Numbered from the stretch's first letter, positions 1 through 7,984 are shown. The stretch is DNA of 39,842 nucleotides from DAONFI01 sp035403485 (GCA_964536835.1 CAZIAZ010000028.1:1-39842); one strand, 5' to 3'. Made by a program: numbers and translations. Notes: a model not told the origin generated them from the letters alone.

Positions 1-145
1 TGCTGGGATAGGGCTCTGCGTCGAATTTGGTAACGCGGGCTATGCCGCTTTTGCCTGACAGCAGGCCGGCCCAGTAGGCAGGAACGTCGTTGGCTACGGG
101 GTTAACCGTACCCAGACCCGTTATTACTACGCGTCTTTTACCCAT
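1..145 (-). CDS. fabF: 3-oxoacyl-ACP synthase II, N-terminal part (runs off left edge)
   Basis: Only the first 48 codons are present; the gene continues beyond base 1. The visible protein starts MGKRRVVITGLGTV and continues with a WAGLLSGKSGI segment, the standard opening of FabF/KAS II condensing enzymes. FabF condenses malonyl-ACP with an acyl-ACP to lengthen fatty acids in the cytosol. The catalytic Cys-His-His residues lie outside the window. The ATG has an AAGGAA ribosome site a few bases upstream. It follows acpP on the same strand with 81 bases between, the common acpP-fabF order, so co-transcription is likely. Identification from the N-terminus alone is strong but cannot separate FabF from close KAS paralogues. 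Confidence 0.88.
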   Translation of the reverse strand, partial: MGKRRVVITGLGTVNPVANDVPAYWAGLLSGKSGIARVTKFDAEPYPS

Positions 146-226
146 GTAAGGGTTCCTTCCTCTGCGCAATACCAACCGTGCAGCCGCCGGCACATCCAAC
201 GGAAGCACGGTTGATTGTCATACTTC

Positions 227-475
227 TTACTTGCTGCAATGTTCTGAAATGTGGTCGATAGCCTGGCCGACGGTTTGAATCTTTTCGGCTTCTTCGTCGG
301 GTATCGACAGATCGAAAGCGTCTTCGAATTCCATGACCAGTTCGACCGTGTCCAGCGAATCGGCGTTGAGGTCGTTGACGAATGAGGTTTCGCGGGTGAT
401 TTCGCTCTTGTCGACACCCATCTGCTCAGCGACGATCTCGATTACCTTTGCTTCGATTTCTGCATTGGTGGGCAC
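227..475 (-). CDS. acpP: acyl carrier protein (GTG start)
   Basis: An 82-residue acidic protein with the DSLDTVELV motif. Ser40 is the expected site for the 4'-phosphopantetheine arm that carries growing acyl chains between FabD, FabG and FabF. The length is normal for AcpP (about 75-85 residues). The frame stays open upstream, but I place the start at GTG 475 because AGGAG lies seven bases before it and the protein then begins just ahead of the usual first helix (AEIEAKVIEIV). The upstream extension has no ribosome site and no ACP-like residues. The gene sits between fabG and fabF and has its own candidate promoter and a leader hairpin, so it may be transcribed more strongly than its neighbours, as is usual for ACP. 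Confidence 0.95.
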   Translation of the reverse strand: MPTNAEIEAKVIEIVAEQMGVDKSEITRETSFVNDLNADSLDTVELVMEFEDAFDLSIPDEEAEKIQTVGQAIDHISEHCSK

Positions 476-505
476 TTCTATTCTCCTATTAAAGTTCGTT
501 GTTAA

Positions 506-531
506 GCCGGCTAACATCTGCCATAGCCGGC
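506..531 (-). promoter_or_regulatory. perfect stem-loop in acpP leader
   Basis: GCCGGCTA and TAGCCGGC form a perfect 8-bp stem around a 10-base loop, 31 bases upstream of the acpP GTG. No U-run follows in the acpP direction, so a simple terminator is unlikely. It could stabilise the mRNA or act as an operator or regulatory RNA structure. Function is inference. Confidence 0.5.
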
Positions 532-558
532 AGCCCGTTGGCGTTACTTCGGGCGGTT

Positions 559-587
559 ACTATATACGCTAGCAATGCCCAAAGCAA
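559..587 (-). promoter_or_regulatory. candidate sigma-70 promoter for acpP
   Basis: On the minus strand TTGCTT and TATAGT are separated by 17 bases, in the 154-base gap between fabG and acpP. This would give acpP a leader of about 80 bases containing the hairpin at 506-531. The match is good at the -10 box and moderate at the -35 box. Confidence 0.5.
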
Positions 588-629
588 CCATTTTTTATTT
601 TTGCGCCTAACTCCCTGTCAGGCATGATA

Positions 630-1382
630 TTACATATGCATTCCGCCGTCCACGCTCAGTGTCTGGCCGGTTACGTAGCTGCTGGCGTCGCTTGCGAGGA
701 AGGCGACTGCTTTGGCGATTTCGTCAGCTGTGCCCATGCGCTGCATGGGGATTATCTGCTGGGCGATATCCTTGACTTCCTGCGGCAGTACGCTGGTCAT
801 GTCGGTTTCTATGAAGCCCGGGCATACGCAGTTGACGCGAACGTTACGTTTGGCCAGTTCTTTTGCTGCGGACTTGCTCATTGCTATCATGCCGGCTTTG
901 GCGGCGGCGTAGTTCGCCTGGCCGCGATTGCCTTCAAGCCCGCTGAAACTCGACATGTTGACTACCGAGCCGCAACGCTGACGCATCATGATCTTCGACG
1001 CTTCGCGTGTGCCGTAAAAGGCGCTATTGAGGTTAACGTTTATGACGGCGTTCCAGTCGGCATCTTCCATCATGACGATTATCTGGTCACGGGTGATGCC
1101 GGCGTTGTTGACCATCACGTCCAGTCGGCCGTATTTTTCTACGACGTAATCAATCATTTTGGTAACTGCGGCGGAATCGGCTACGTCGATTACGTAGGTT
1201 TCCAGTTTTTCGCCGGCGAGTTCGGCGGCTGCCTTTTGCAGGTTTTCAGCGCTGCGGGCGGCGGCTATCACTGTCATGCCCATCGAGAGCAGTTCCTTGC
1301 AGCACGCAAAGCCTATCCCGCGGCTGCCGCCGGTCACTATGGCGATTTTCTGGTCGTCAGGTACCGATTTTGATTTAGCCAT
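630..1382 (-). CDS. fabG: 3-oxoacyl-ACP reductase FabG
   Basis: A 250-residue short-chain dehydrogenase that reduces 3-oxoacyl-ACP with NADPH in the second step of each fatty-acid elongation cycle. Visible motifs are the cofactor loop TGGSRGIG (17-24), NNAG (92-95), the catalytic Ser around 144-145 and YAAAK with Tyr158 and Lys162, followed by the PGFIETDM segment. It ends in the usual VDGGMHM tail. Length and motif spacing match FabG rather than more distant SDR proteins, and the position between fabD and acpP supports that role. The gap to fabD is 79 bases and to acpP 154 bases. Confidence 0.95.
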   Translation of the reverse strand: MAKSKSVPDDQKIAIVTGGSRGIGFACCKELLSMGMTVIAAARSAENLQKAAAELAGEKLETYVIDVADSAAVTKMIDYVVEKYGRLDVMVNNAGITRDQIIVMMEDADWNAVINVNLNSAFYGTREASKIMMRQRCGSVVNMSSFSGLEGNRGQANYAAAKAGMIAMSKSAAKELAKRNVRVNCVCPGFIETDMTSVLPQEVKDIAQQIIPMQRMGTADEIAKAVAFLASDASSYVTGQTLSVDGGMHM

Positions 1383-1461
1383 TTTTTAATATCTCCGATT
1401 TTTCCTCAGAAATCCGATAAACTTTTTTCATCCTGAATGATATCGTCGCCGAAGGCGGCAT

Positions 1462-2409
1462 TTAACATTTTTTCAAATTCTCAACTTTGGCAAGCTCATT
1501 TACCTGCGTTACCTTGCAATCGCGGGAAATTCTTCGCATAAGTCCGAAAAGCACCTTGCCTGGCCCGATTTCATATGGAGCGTCCATGCCGTCAGCCAGC
1601 AGCGCTTCCATAGATTGCTGCCATCGTACCGCGCCGGTTAATTGAGCCAGCAGTTTTTGCGGGATTTCAGCTGCGGAAGCGTAATATTTTGCGTCAACAT
1701 TGGCGATGACAGGTATCTGCGGTTCGTTGAACTTAATTTCGGCGAGAGTTTTGGCGAGTTCTTCAGCCGCCGGAGTCATTATCTCGCTGTGAAACGCGCC
1801 AGCCACTTTCAGAACGGTTGCGCCTTTGCAGGCGTCCGGAAACATTGTCGGGGCGAGTTCGGCGGCGCGCTGGCAGGGCTCATTTTCGCCCGACAGCACA
1901 ATCTGGCCGGGGCAGTTGAAATTAGCCGGCGTAAGAATCTGGCCTTGTGCAGCTTTCTGACATAACTCGACAGCTTGTTGTTCGTCAAGTCCCATTACCG
2001 CAACCATGCCGCTGGGCCTTGCCGTAGCAGCAGCCTGCATTAGCTGGCCGCGGCGGGCGACGAGTTTTACGCCGGTTTCAAAGTCCATTGCGCCGGCTGC
2101 GTAAAGAGCGGTGTATTCGCCGAGGCTCAGGCCGGCGCAGACAGCAGGTTTCGGCATATCGTCGCCGAGTATTTTTTTCATTACCGCGAGCATGGCGGCG
2201 GAAACTGTGAAAATCGCCGGCTGGGCGATGTCGGTCGCGTTGAGTTCGTCCTCAGGGCCTTCGAAGCATAACCGCATTATCGGCAGACCGGTAACCGCCT
2301 GCGCCCGTTCAAATATCTCCCGTGCACATTCATGTGCGTCGCAGATGTCCTTACCCATCGTGACATACTGCGCACCCTGCCCTGGAAACAGAAATGCCGT
2401 CTTTGCCAT
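1462..2409 (-). CDS. fabD: malonyl-CoA:ACP transacylase FabD
   Basis: A 315-residue enzyme that moves malonyl from CoA to ACP to supply the elongation cycle. It opens with FLFPGQGAQ; the nucleophile Ser95 is in GLSLGEY, the oxyanion Gln is in the early GQGAQ segment, and the catalytic His207 is in AGAFHSEIM. A conserved Arg lies in ARRGQLMQ. Length is normal for FabD. It is the first gene of the local fab run, followed by fabG, acpP and fabF. A candidate promoter and three consecutive stem-loops lie immediately upstream, and AAAGGA is a plausible ribosome site. Confidence 0.95.
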   Translation of the reverse strand: MAKTAFLFPGQGAQYVTMGKDICDAHECAREIFERAQAVTGLPIMRLCFEGPEDELNATDIAQPAIFTVSAAMLAVMKKILGDDMPKPAVCAGLSLGEYTALYAAGAMDFETGVKLVARRGQLMQAAATARPSGMVAVMGLDEQQAVELCQKAAQGQILTPANFNCPGQIVLSGENEPCQRAAELAPTMFPDACKGATVLKVAGAFHSEIMTPAAEELAKTLAEIKFNEPQIPVIANVDAKYYASAAEIPQKLLAQLTGAVRWQQSMEALLADGMDAPYEIGPGKVLFGLMRRISRDCKVTQVNELAKVENLKKC

Positions 2410-2432
2410 AAAAAATCCTTTATATTTCGTTA

Positions 2433-2509
2433 TCCGCCAATCAGGGCGGACACCGTTTTGTCGGCCCCTGCTGTGGGGGCCTTTTGCTCCGTTTACATCC
2501 GTCGGAGCA
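2433..2509 (-). promoter_or_regulatory. three consecutive stem-loops in fabD leader
   Basis: In minus-strand order the hairpins are TGCTCCG/CGGAGCA (2485-2509), GGCCCC/GGGGCC (2463-2481) and TCCGCC/GGCGGA (2433-2450). They fill almost the whole predicted leader between the candidate promoter at 2520-2547 and the fabD ribosome site. I do not recognise a known riboswitch or leader-peptide class. The middle hairpin is followed on the plus strand by TTTT, but no plus-strand gene precedes it. Confidence 0.55.
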
Positions 2510-2519
2510 GTTGAGGGAC

Positions 2520-2547
2520 ATTATGCGAACAAAATTACGGTTCGCAA
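2520..2547 (-). promoter_or_regulatory. candidate sigma-70 promoter for fabD
   Basis: TTGCGA and CATAAT with a 16-base spacer on the minus strand. It lies in the 252-base gap between purE and fabD, directly upstream of the three leader hairpins, and suggests the fab genes are transcribed separately from purE. Confidence 0.5.
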
Positions 2548-2661
2548 GCATTTTTTACTGTTTTTAAACCAAAAATTAACGACTAGCCCGAAAGTCGAAC
2601 TTCCATTTGATGTGGGAAATCCGAATAAATTCCCGATGATTGTTGTAAAACGCGTTGGTAT

Positions 2662-3162
2662 TTACAATTCCTGCCGTAGTTTTGCGTCTTTTGCGGCGCA
2701 TTTTTCAGCCATTTCTTTCTTGAATGCCTGCAGTTTTTCGGCGATGGCGGTGTCGGTGACGCCGAGTATTTCGGCGGCGAAGATAGCTGCGTTCTGAGCG
2801 CCGGCTGAGCCGATAGCCATGCAGGCTACCGGAATGCCGGGCGGCATCTGCATGGTGCTCAATGCCGCGTCCACGCCAGCCAGCGGGCCGGCTGACATCG
2901 GAATTCCTATGACCGGCAGGGTAGTGCCCGCAGCCAGTACGCCGCCGAGTGCGGCACTCATGCCGGCGGCTGCGATGATTACCTTCAGGCCCCGCTTGCG
3001 GGCGACGGCTGAATATTCGTGCGCCGTATCAGGCGTGCGATGAGCGGAAATTATCCGCACTTCGTGTGATATGCCGAAAAAATCCAGCATGGCAGTGCAG
3101 GCCTTCATGGTCTCAAAATCGCTGTCGCTGCCCATTACGACTCCGACTACGGGGTTTTCCAT
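2662..3162 (-). CDS. purE: N5-carboxyaminoimidazole ribonucleotide mutase PurE
   Basis: A 166-residue cytosolic enzyme of de novo purine synthesis that rearranges N5-CAIR to CAIR (or carboxylates AIR in class II forms). The MGSDSD substrate loop is at 10-15 and AHRTP with the catalytic His at 40-44. The QMPPGIPVA and GSAGAQNAA segments are typical of bacterial PurE. Length is normal. The loop that in many class I enzymes reads GGAAHLPG is GMSAALGG here, so the usual second His is missing. AAGGAGA before the ATG marks the start. It lies 37 bases after the dehydrogenase gene; the purC partner is far away at 32348. Confidence 0.93.
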   Translation of the reverse strand: MENPVVGVVMGSDSDFETMKACTAMLDFFGISHEVRIISAHRTPDTAHEYSAVARKRGLKVIIAAAGMSAALGGVLAAGTTLPVIGIPMSAGPLAGVDAALSTMQMPPGIPVACMAIGSAGAQNAAIFAAEILGVTDTAIAEKLQAFKKEMAEKCAAKDAKLRQEL

Positions 3163-3199
3163 ATCAGTCGTCTCCTTGCGTGAATATGTCCGTTATTTG

Positions 3200-4456
3200 T
3201 CAATTTCTGAAATCGAACGCGGTTTTTATTGAGCCGCTGGAAAATTTGTCGGCTGACGCCAGCAGGGCGGCCCGATAATCTTCTATTCTGAAAAAATTCG
3301 TCACCAGGCCGGCGGTCGAAATTTTCCGTTCCTTGAGAAACTTTAGCACAAGCTCATATGTTGTCAACCGTTGGCCATCAAAATTTTCCACAGACCTGCC
3401 CCAACTGCCCAGAATGCACAATTCGCGAAACCACAGCGGCGAGATGTCGAGTATCTGTTCCTGGAGCGTGCCGAGCATGACTACCTGGCCGCGTGCGCGG
3501 GCGAATTTGAGACATTCCATAAAACTTACGGCTGTGCCGATGCAGTCAAAAACCACGTCATAACCGCCGCTTATCATGTAATTGCCCAGCCGCGCCCTCT
3601 GAAGCGTGCCGCCGATACGACGGGCCATTATTTCGAATCGCTCCGATTTTTTCCGCGGCAGAACGAAGCATTCATCCGCACCCATGCGGGCGACTGCTTC
3701 CTGCAGCTGTTTTGAGCGGCCGCAGAGCACTTCGATTTTTCCCTTAAAACCGGTCGCACGCAATGACGCCACCGTCCCCATCGCCAATACGCCGCTGCCG
3801 TATATGAGCACACGGCTTGCCGCAGACGAGTTTGCTCGCAATACGGCGTGAAGGGCGCATGCGAACGGGTCGATTAGCAAAGCCTCTTCGTCGGATATCG
3901 TTTCATCGTCAAGGGCTATGAGTTGCGACTTGTGTGCCACAAAGAATTCGCCCCATGAGCCGCCGGTGGCGGAATTGTACCCTATGCTTGAGCCGGCCGG
4001 CAGTGAATATCTGCCGCCCATGTCGCCGGAAAAATTTTCACATGCCCCGAACTCGCCTGCCTGGCAGCGCGGGCACATCGGCACAGTGCCGCGCGGCTGA
4101 CAGCCGAGCGTGGGTTCAGCCGTCACACGCCGGCCCAGCCATGATGAATCGACTGCAGAGCCGACTTTTTCCACCGTCGCCACGTTTTCATGGCCTATGA
4201 GCATGGGCTGGGACGTGTATGTCTGCAACAGCGAATTCGGCGGCTGCTTCTGGGTAAATAACGCAACGTCTGAACCGCATATGCCGCCCAGCCTGGTGCG
4301 AAGCAGTACCCAGTCGTCGCCGGGAAGCTGCGGCACGGGAATTTCCCGCAATTCAAAACCGTCCAACGCGCTTTTACGAAGCGCCGGAAATTTTTTGGCA
4401 AACAGCCTGCATAACATCCACCCGGCAGGTTTTACTTCAAATACGACGGCCTTCAT
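3200..4456 (-). CDS. zinc-dependent alcohol dehydrogenase-like protein (MDR family)
   Basis: A 418-residue medium-chain dehydrogenase/reductase. The catalytic zinc site is visible as GGICGSD (Cys60) and GHEN (His89, Glu90). A structural zinc lobe contains Cys128, Cys131 and Cys139; the fourth classical Cys is displaced, with Cys119 nearby as a possible substitute. A Rossmann motif (YGSGVLAMG) begins near residue 219. Members oxidise alcohols or polyols with NAD(P), but nothing here fixes the substrate. It is longer than typical ADHs (about 350 residues) because of extra N-terminal residues and inserts. AAGGA lies about ten bases before the ATG. The neighbours purE and metXW do not suggest a pathway. 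Confidence 0.85.
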   Translation of the reverse strand: MKAVVFEVKPAGWMLCRLFAKKFPALRKSALDGFELREIPVPQLPGDDWVLLRTRLGGICGSDVALFTQKQPPNSLLQTYTSQPMLIGHENVATVEKVGSAVDSSWLGRRVTAEPTLGCQPRGTVPMCPRCQAGEFGACENFSGDMGGRYSLPAGSSIGYNSATGGSWGEFFVAHKSQLIALDDETISDEEALLIDPFACALHAVLRANSSAASRVLIYGSGVLAMGTVASLRATGFKGKIEVLCGRSKQLQEAVARMGADECFVLPRKKSERFEIMARRIGGTLQRARLGNYMISGGYDVVFDCIGTAVSFMECLKFARARGQVVMLGTLQEQILDISPLWFRELCILGSWGRSVENFDGQRLTTYELVLKFLKERKISTAGLVTNFFRIEDYRAALLASADKFSSGSIKTAFDFRN

Positions 4457-4555
4457 ATGACAAGGGAGTCCTTATTCTGGATTTCTTCAGTCAAACAATT
4501 CTACGGTTTTCAACCGTTTCCATGCAAAAATCATCGTCAGTTCACGTCGTGCACG

Positions 4556-6364
4556 CTATTTGCGGCAGATTTCATATATTGCGATATCGGCTAATTCGTA
4601 GTGTTCCTCGGTAGCGGGCAGTTCGCGGTCTGTCTCCGTCTCTATCGCAACCATGCGATGTATCGTTATGTTTTTGGCGACGCAGAACTCTTCAAAGTCC
4701 CGCAGCGTCAGCACGCGGATGTTGGGCGTATTATACCATTTGTAGTGCAGAAGGCCGGCTTCCGGAGCCCGGCCCTGCCTGGCCAACATGTCGCGGAGCT
4801 TATAATAACCGAAATTCGGCACGGATACTATACAGCGTTTGCCGACCCGCAGCATTTCATCCATTACGTGTTCGACGTCGTAGACCGCCTGTATCGTTCG
4901 GGAGAGCACGACCACGTCGAACTGGCTGTCGCTGAACCAGCCCAAGCCGTTGTTGATGTCTTCCTGAATGACGTTAAGACCCCAACGGACGCATTCTATT
5001 ATGCTGTCGGCGGAAATCTCAACGCCGGCGACCCGTTTGTTGCCCTGTTTTTGCAGTCGTTCCAGCAAGCCGCCGTGGCCGCAGCCTATGTCAAGCACAG
5101 AATCTTCCGGATTGATGAAGTCAATTATGCGGTCGTAATCCAGCCGGCGATGTCTGTGAAATATGCTCGTCGGGCTGTAATCGATAGGTTCAATGCCGTC
5201 GTCCCTGATTTTTTCGCCTGAAAGGCTTCGCAGGAAACCGTCGACCAGGCGGCCGTATTTGTCAAAATCCTCTTCCAGCAGAAACGCATCGTGGCCGCAC
5301 TCGCTGGTGATATTGCAGTAGCTCACGGGCTTTCTGGACAGAACCAGCGAATGGACTATCTGTTTGGACTGTTCAGCGGGAAACAGCCAGTCGCCCGTGA
5401 AACTCACCACCAGCCAGCGGTTTTTGGCGGCTTCCAGATTTTTACGCAACTGTTCGACCGTCGCGCCGAGGTCGAACTGATCCATGGCCATCGACAGAAC
5501 TATATAGCTGTTTGCATCGAAACGGCCAGTGAATTTATCGCCCTTGTAGGCAAGGTAAGACCCGACGGAGAACTCCTTTTCGAAAATCGTATCCACGTCG
5601 CGGGGCTGATTGCGGGTGGCTTCGAATTTTTCGTTCATCGCGGCAGGCGAAAGATAGGTTATATGGCCCAGCATTCTCGCCAGCGCAAGGCCGACGGCTG
5701 GGCCTTTGGGCTTGTCGTAAAAATTGCCGTCGCAGAAATTCGGGTCCTGCCGTATGGCGTTTCTGCCGATGATGTCGAACGAAAGCGATTGGCTGGACAG
5801 CCTGGGCGACGTAGCCATCAATATCGCTCCGCCGGTACGCTCAGGATAACGTCTCGCCCATTCCAGCGTCTGATGGCCGCCCATCGAGCCGCCGATTACG
5901 GCTAAGAGTTTCTCTATGCCAAGGCTATCTATGACGCGGCGATGAAGTTCAACCATGTCGCCGATGGTTATCGCCGGAAAATCGCCTGCATATTCACGGC
6001 CGGTATTCGGGTCTATGCTGTTCGGACCGGTTGACCCGCGACAACTGCCCAGAACGTTTGGGCATATTACAAAATACCTGTTCGTGTCGATAGGTTTGTC
6101 AGGGCCTACAAGAATTTCCCACCAGCCGGAATCGTCGTTTTCGTCATGGCTGGCGACGTGTGAATCGCCGGTCAGCGCATGACATATCAATATGGCGTTG
6201 TCGCGCCCGGCGTTGAGTTTGCCGTATGTCTCATACGCAGCCTTTACGTCGGTGAGAGTCTGGCCGCGCTCAAGACGGAACTCGCCTGGAAACGTCACTG
6301 TTTTGACGTATTTCAATGTCCCGCCGTTGCGGGCTTCATCACTGCCGGAAAAAATGTCGCTCAT
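4556..6364 (-). CDS. metX: homoserine O-acyltransferase fused to MetW methyltransferase-like domain
   Basis: A 602-residue two-domain protein. Residues about 20-385 are a MetX-type alpha/beta hydrolase with nucleophile Ser160 in GGSMGG, Asp325 in TGDWLFP and His358 in CGHDAF; CHALTGDSH and PNVLGSCRGSTGP are family signatures. It would transfer acetyl or succinyl to homoserine. Residues about 400-602 match MetW, a SAM-methyltransferase fold with VLDIGCGHGGLL at 423-434 and the SVPNFGYYKLR and YKWYNTPNIR segments. metX and metW are usually separate adjacent genes; here no stop divides them. I start at ATG 6364, preceded by GGAAGG; an in-frame TTG six codons earlier lies right after the metY stop and is less likely. 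It is downstream of metY under the same SAM riboswitch. Confidence 0.93.
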   Translation of the reverse strand: MSDIFSGSDEARNGGTLKYVKTVTFPGEFRLERGQTLTDVKAAYETYGKLNAGRDNAILICHALTGDSHVASHDENDDSGWWEILVGPDKPIDTNRYFVICPNVLGSCRGSTGPNSIDPNTGREYAGDFPAITIGDMVELHRRVIDSLGIEKLLAVIGGSMGGHQTLEWARRYPERTGGAILMATSPRLSSQSLSFDIIGRNAIRQDPNFCDGNFYDKPKGPAVGLALARMLGHITYLSPAAMNEKFEATRNQPRDVDTIFEKEFSVGSYLAYKGDKFTGRFDANSYIVLSMAMDQFDLGATVEQLRKNLEAAKNRWLVVSFTGDWLFPAEQSKQIVHSLVLSRKPVSYCNITSECGHDAFLLEEDFDKYGRLVDGFLRSLSGEKIRDDGIEPIDYSPTSIFHRHRRLDYDRIIDFINPEDSVLDIGCGHGGLLERLQKQGNKRVAGVEISADSIIECVRWGLNVIQEDINNGLGWFSDSQFDVVVLSRTIQAVYDVEHVMDEMLRVGKRCIVSVPNFGYYKLRDMLARQGRAPEAGLLHYKWYNTPNIRVLTLRDFEEFCVAKNITIHRMVAIETETDRELPATEEHYELADIAIYEICRK

Positions 6365-6382
6365 TTCCCAAATACCTTCCAA

Positions 6383-7675
6383 CTACTTTTGTGATTTTTC
6401 CAATGCCTGCCTGAGGTCGGCGATGATGTCGTCGATGTCTTCAATGCCGACCGACAGCCGTATGAATTCCGGTTTAACGCCGGCTGCCCGCAGTTCGTCT
6501 TCGCTTAGCTGCTGGTGCGTTGTGCTGGCAGGGTGGATGACAAGCGTTTTTGCATCGCCGATGTTAGCCAGATGGCTGGCGAGTTTTACGGCGTTGATGA
6601 ATTTTTCGCCGGCTGGCCGGCCGCCCTTTATGCCGAAGCCGATAATGCCGCCCTTGCCGTTCGGCAGATATTTTTGGGCTCTTTCATATGAGCCGTGGCC
6701 CGGCAGGCCAGGGTAGTTGACCCAGTCCACGAACGGATGCGAATTCAGAAATTCCGCCACAGCCTGCGCATTGCGGGAATGCTGCGGCACTCGCAGGTGG
6801 AGAGTTTCAAGGCCTTGCAGGAAAATCCATGCCGCAAACGGACTCATCGCGCCGCCCGTGTCGCGCAGCCAGTGTGTGCGGATATATTCCACGAAAGTCG
6901 CCGGCCCGGCCAGGTCGCTGAATACGATGCCGTGATATGCCGCGTCCGGTGCGGTGAAATCGGCCCATTTCCTGCGGTCAGCCGCCCAGTTGAAACCGCC
7001 GTCCACGACCGCTCCGCCGAGATGCGTACCGTGGCCGCCGATGAACTTGGTGGTCGAATAAACCACTATGTCGGCGCCGTGTTCGAGCGGCTTGAAAAGG
7101 CAGGCGGTCGCGACGGTATTGTCGACGATTACCGGCACATTGTGGCGATGGGCGATTTCCGCGATACGCTCGAAATCCGGCACGACGTTAATCGGGTTGC
7201 CGATGGTTTCCATATAAACCGCGCGGGTTTTGGAGTCGATGAGCGGCTCGACGGTATCGACGTTTTCAGGGTCGAAGAATCGCACGTTTACGCCGTATCG
7301 CGGCAGCGTCTGGCCGAAGAGCGTGACCGTGCCGCCGTAGAGGCATTGCGACGATACTATATTGTCGCCCTGTTTAGTGAGCGTGAAAACCGCCGCCGAT
7401 ATCGCAGCCATGCCGCTGGCTAGCGTCACTGCGCCGCTGCCGCCGTCAAGCTCGGCAAGACGACGCTCAAGTATCTGGCAGGTGGGATTCTGCAGACGCG
7501 AATAAATGTTGCCGGGCTCGCTCAATTCGAACAGCCGCGCGGCGTGGCTGGTGTCGCGGAAAAGGTAACTGCTGGTAAGATATAACGGCACGCCGCAACT
7601 CATGGTCGTCGGTTCAGTCTCGTAACCGCCGTGTATCGCCTTCGTGCCGAGTTTATAACTGTTGTCCTTAGCCAT
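6383..7675 (-). CDS. metY: O-acetylhomoserine sulfhydrylase
   Basis: A 430-residue PLP enzyme of the Cys/Met metabolism family. It makes homocysteine from an activated homoserine and sulfide in the cytosol. The PLP lysine is Lys210 in STTKFIGGHGT. NIYSRLQNPT (56-65), ASGMAAI and the C-terminal IHPASTTHQQL and IRLSVGIED segments match the OAH sulfhydrylase branch, which is longer than MetB/MetC (about 380-400 residues). It is followed after 18 bases by the metX-metW fusion that makes its substrate. The 5' leader carries a SAM-I riboswitch, so expression should fall when SAM is plentiful. AAAGGA about ten bases before the ATG is the ribosome site. Confidence 0.96.
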   Translation of the reverse strand: MAKDNSYKLGTKAIHGGYETEPTTMSCGVPLYLTSSYLFRDTSHAARLFELSEPGNIYSRLQNPTCQILERRLAELDGGSGAVTLASGMAAISAAVFTLTKQGDNIVSSQCLYGGTVTLFGQTLPRYGVNVRFFDPENVDTVEPLIDSKTRAVYMETIGNPINVVPDFERIAEIAHRHNVPVIVDNTVATACLFKPLEHGADIVVYSTTKFIGGHGTHLGGAVVDGGFNWAADRRKWADFTAPDAAYHGIVFSDLAGPATFVEYIRTHWLRDTGGAMSPFAAWIFLQGLETLHLRVPQHSRNAQAVAEFLNSHPFVDWVNYPGLPGHGSYERAQKYLPNGKGGIIGFGIKGGRPAGEKFINAVKLASHLANIGDAKTLVIHPASTTHQQLSEDELRAAGVKPEFIRLSVGIEDIDDIIADLRQALEKSQK

Positions 7676-7825
7676 TTTCTAAAAATCCTTTCTGGTCCTT
7701 CGCCGTCGCGCGTAAATAAGGCGCATAAAAAACTTTCCCAAAAAAGCCTGAAGGGGTGCAACGGACTTGCCGGTCATGGTCGCATGGCGGCGAAATATAT
7801 TGCTTTGCGAGTTGTCGGCTAATAA

Positions 7826-7954
7826 CGGCTTACCGGCCGCATCGCTCCCTTTAGGGCTGGCTGATAGCACCTTATCTGCATAAAATAAATATGTTCGACA
7901 GGTTGCCGTGCGGTCTCAGGGCCAGTACCCTCGCGCACTCTCGATGCCAAGCCG
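7826..7954 (-). promoter_or_regulatory. SAM-I (S-box) riboswitch upstream of metY
   Basis: On the minus strand the aptamer core shows GAGAG, GAGGG, GGCCC, CGGCAACC and GGTGCTA in the right order. P1 is closed by GCATCG (7942-7947) pairing with CGATGC (7839-7844), with a further CGGCTT/AAGCCG pairing outside. P2 is GTGCG/CGCAC and P4 is CCC-TAAA-GGG. The core of about 109 bases is normal for SAM-I. It precedes metY-metXW by about 150 bases, matching the known use of this class to repress methionine genes when SAM is bound. I could not find a clean terminator; the expression platform between 7678 and 7825 is unresolved. Confidence 0.93.
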
Positions 7955-7955
7955 A

Positions 7956-7984
7956 ATACTATCCTCAGCCGTCTGCCGTGTCAA
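7956..7984 (-). promoter_or_regulatory. sigma-70 promoter for riboswitch-metY-metXW
   Basis: TTGACA (perfect) and TAGTAT separated by 17 bases on the minus strand. The expected transcription start falls at the outer P1 strand of the SAM aptamer, so the RNA would begin essentially with the riboswitch. This is the best promoter in the window. Confidence 0.85.

Noticed and set aside
624..1373. Long plus-strand open frame opposite fabG.
   Set aside because: It is a shadow of fabG; its composition is rich in His, Tyr and Ala with no family motif and no ribosome site.
4503..4517. ACGGTT/AACCGT hairpin between metXW and the dehydrogenase gene.
   Set aside because: Only 6 bp with a three-base loop and no U-run; not enough to call a terminator.
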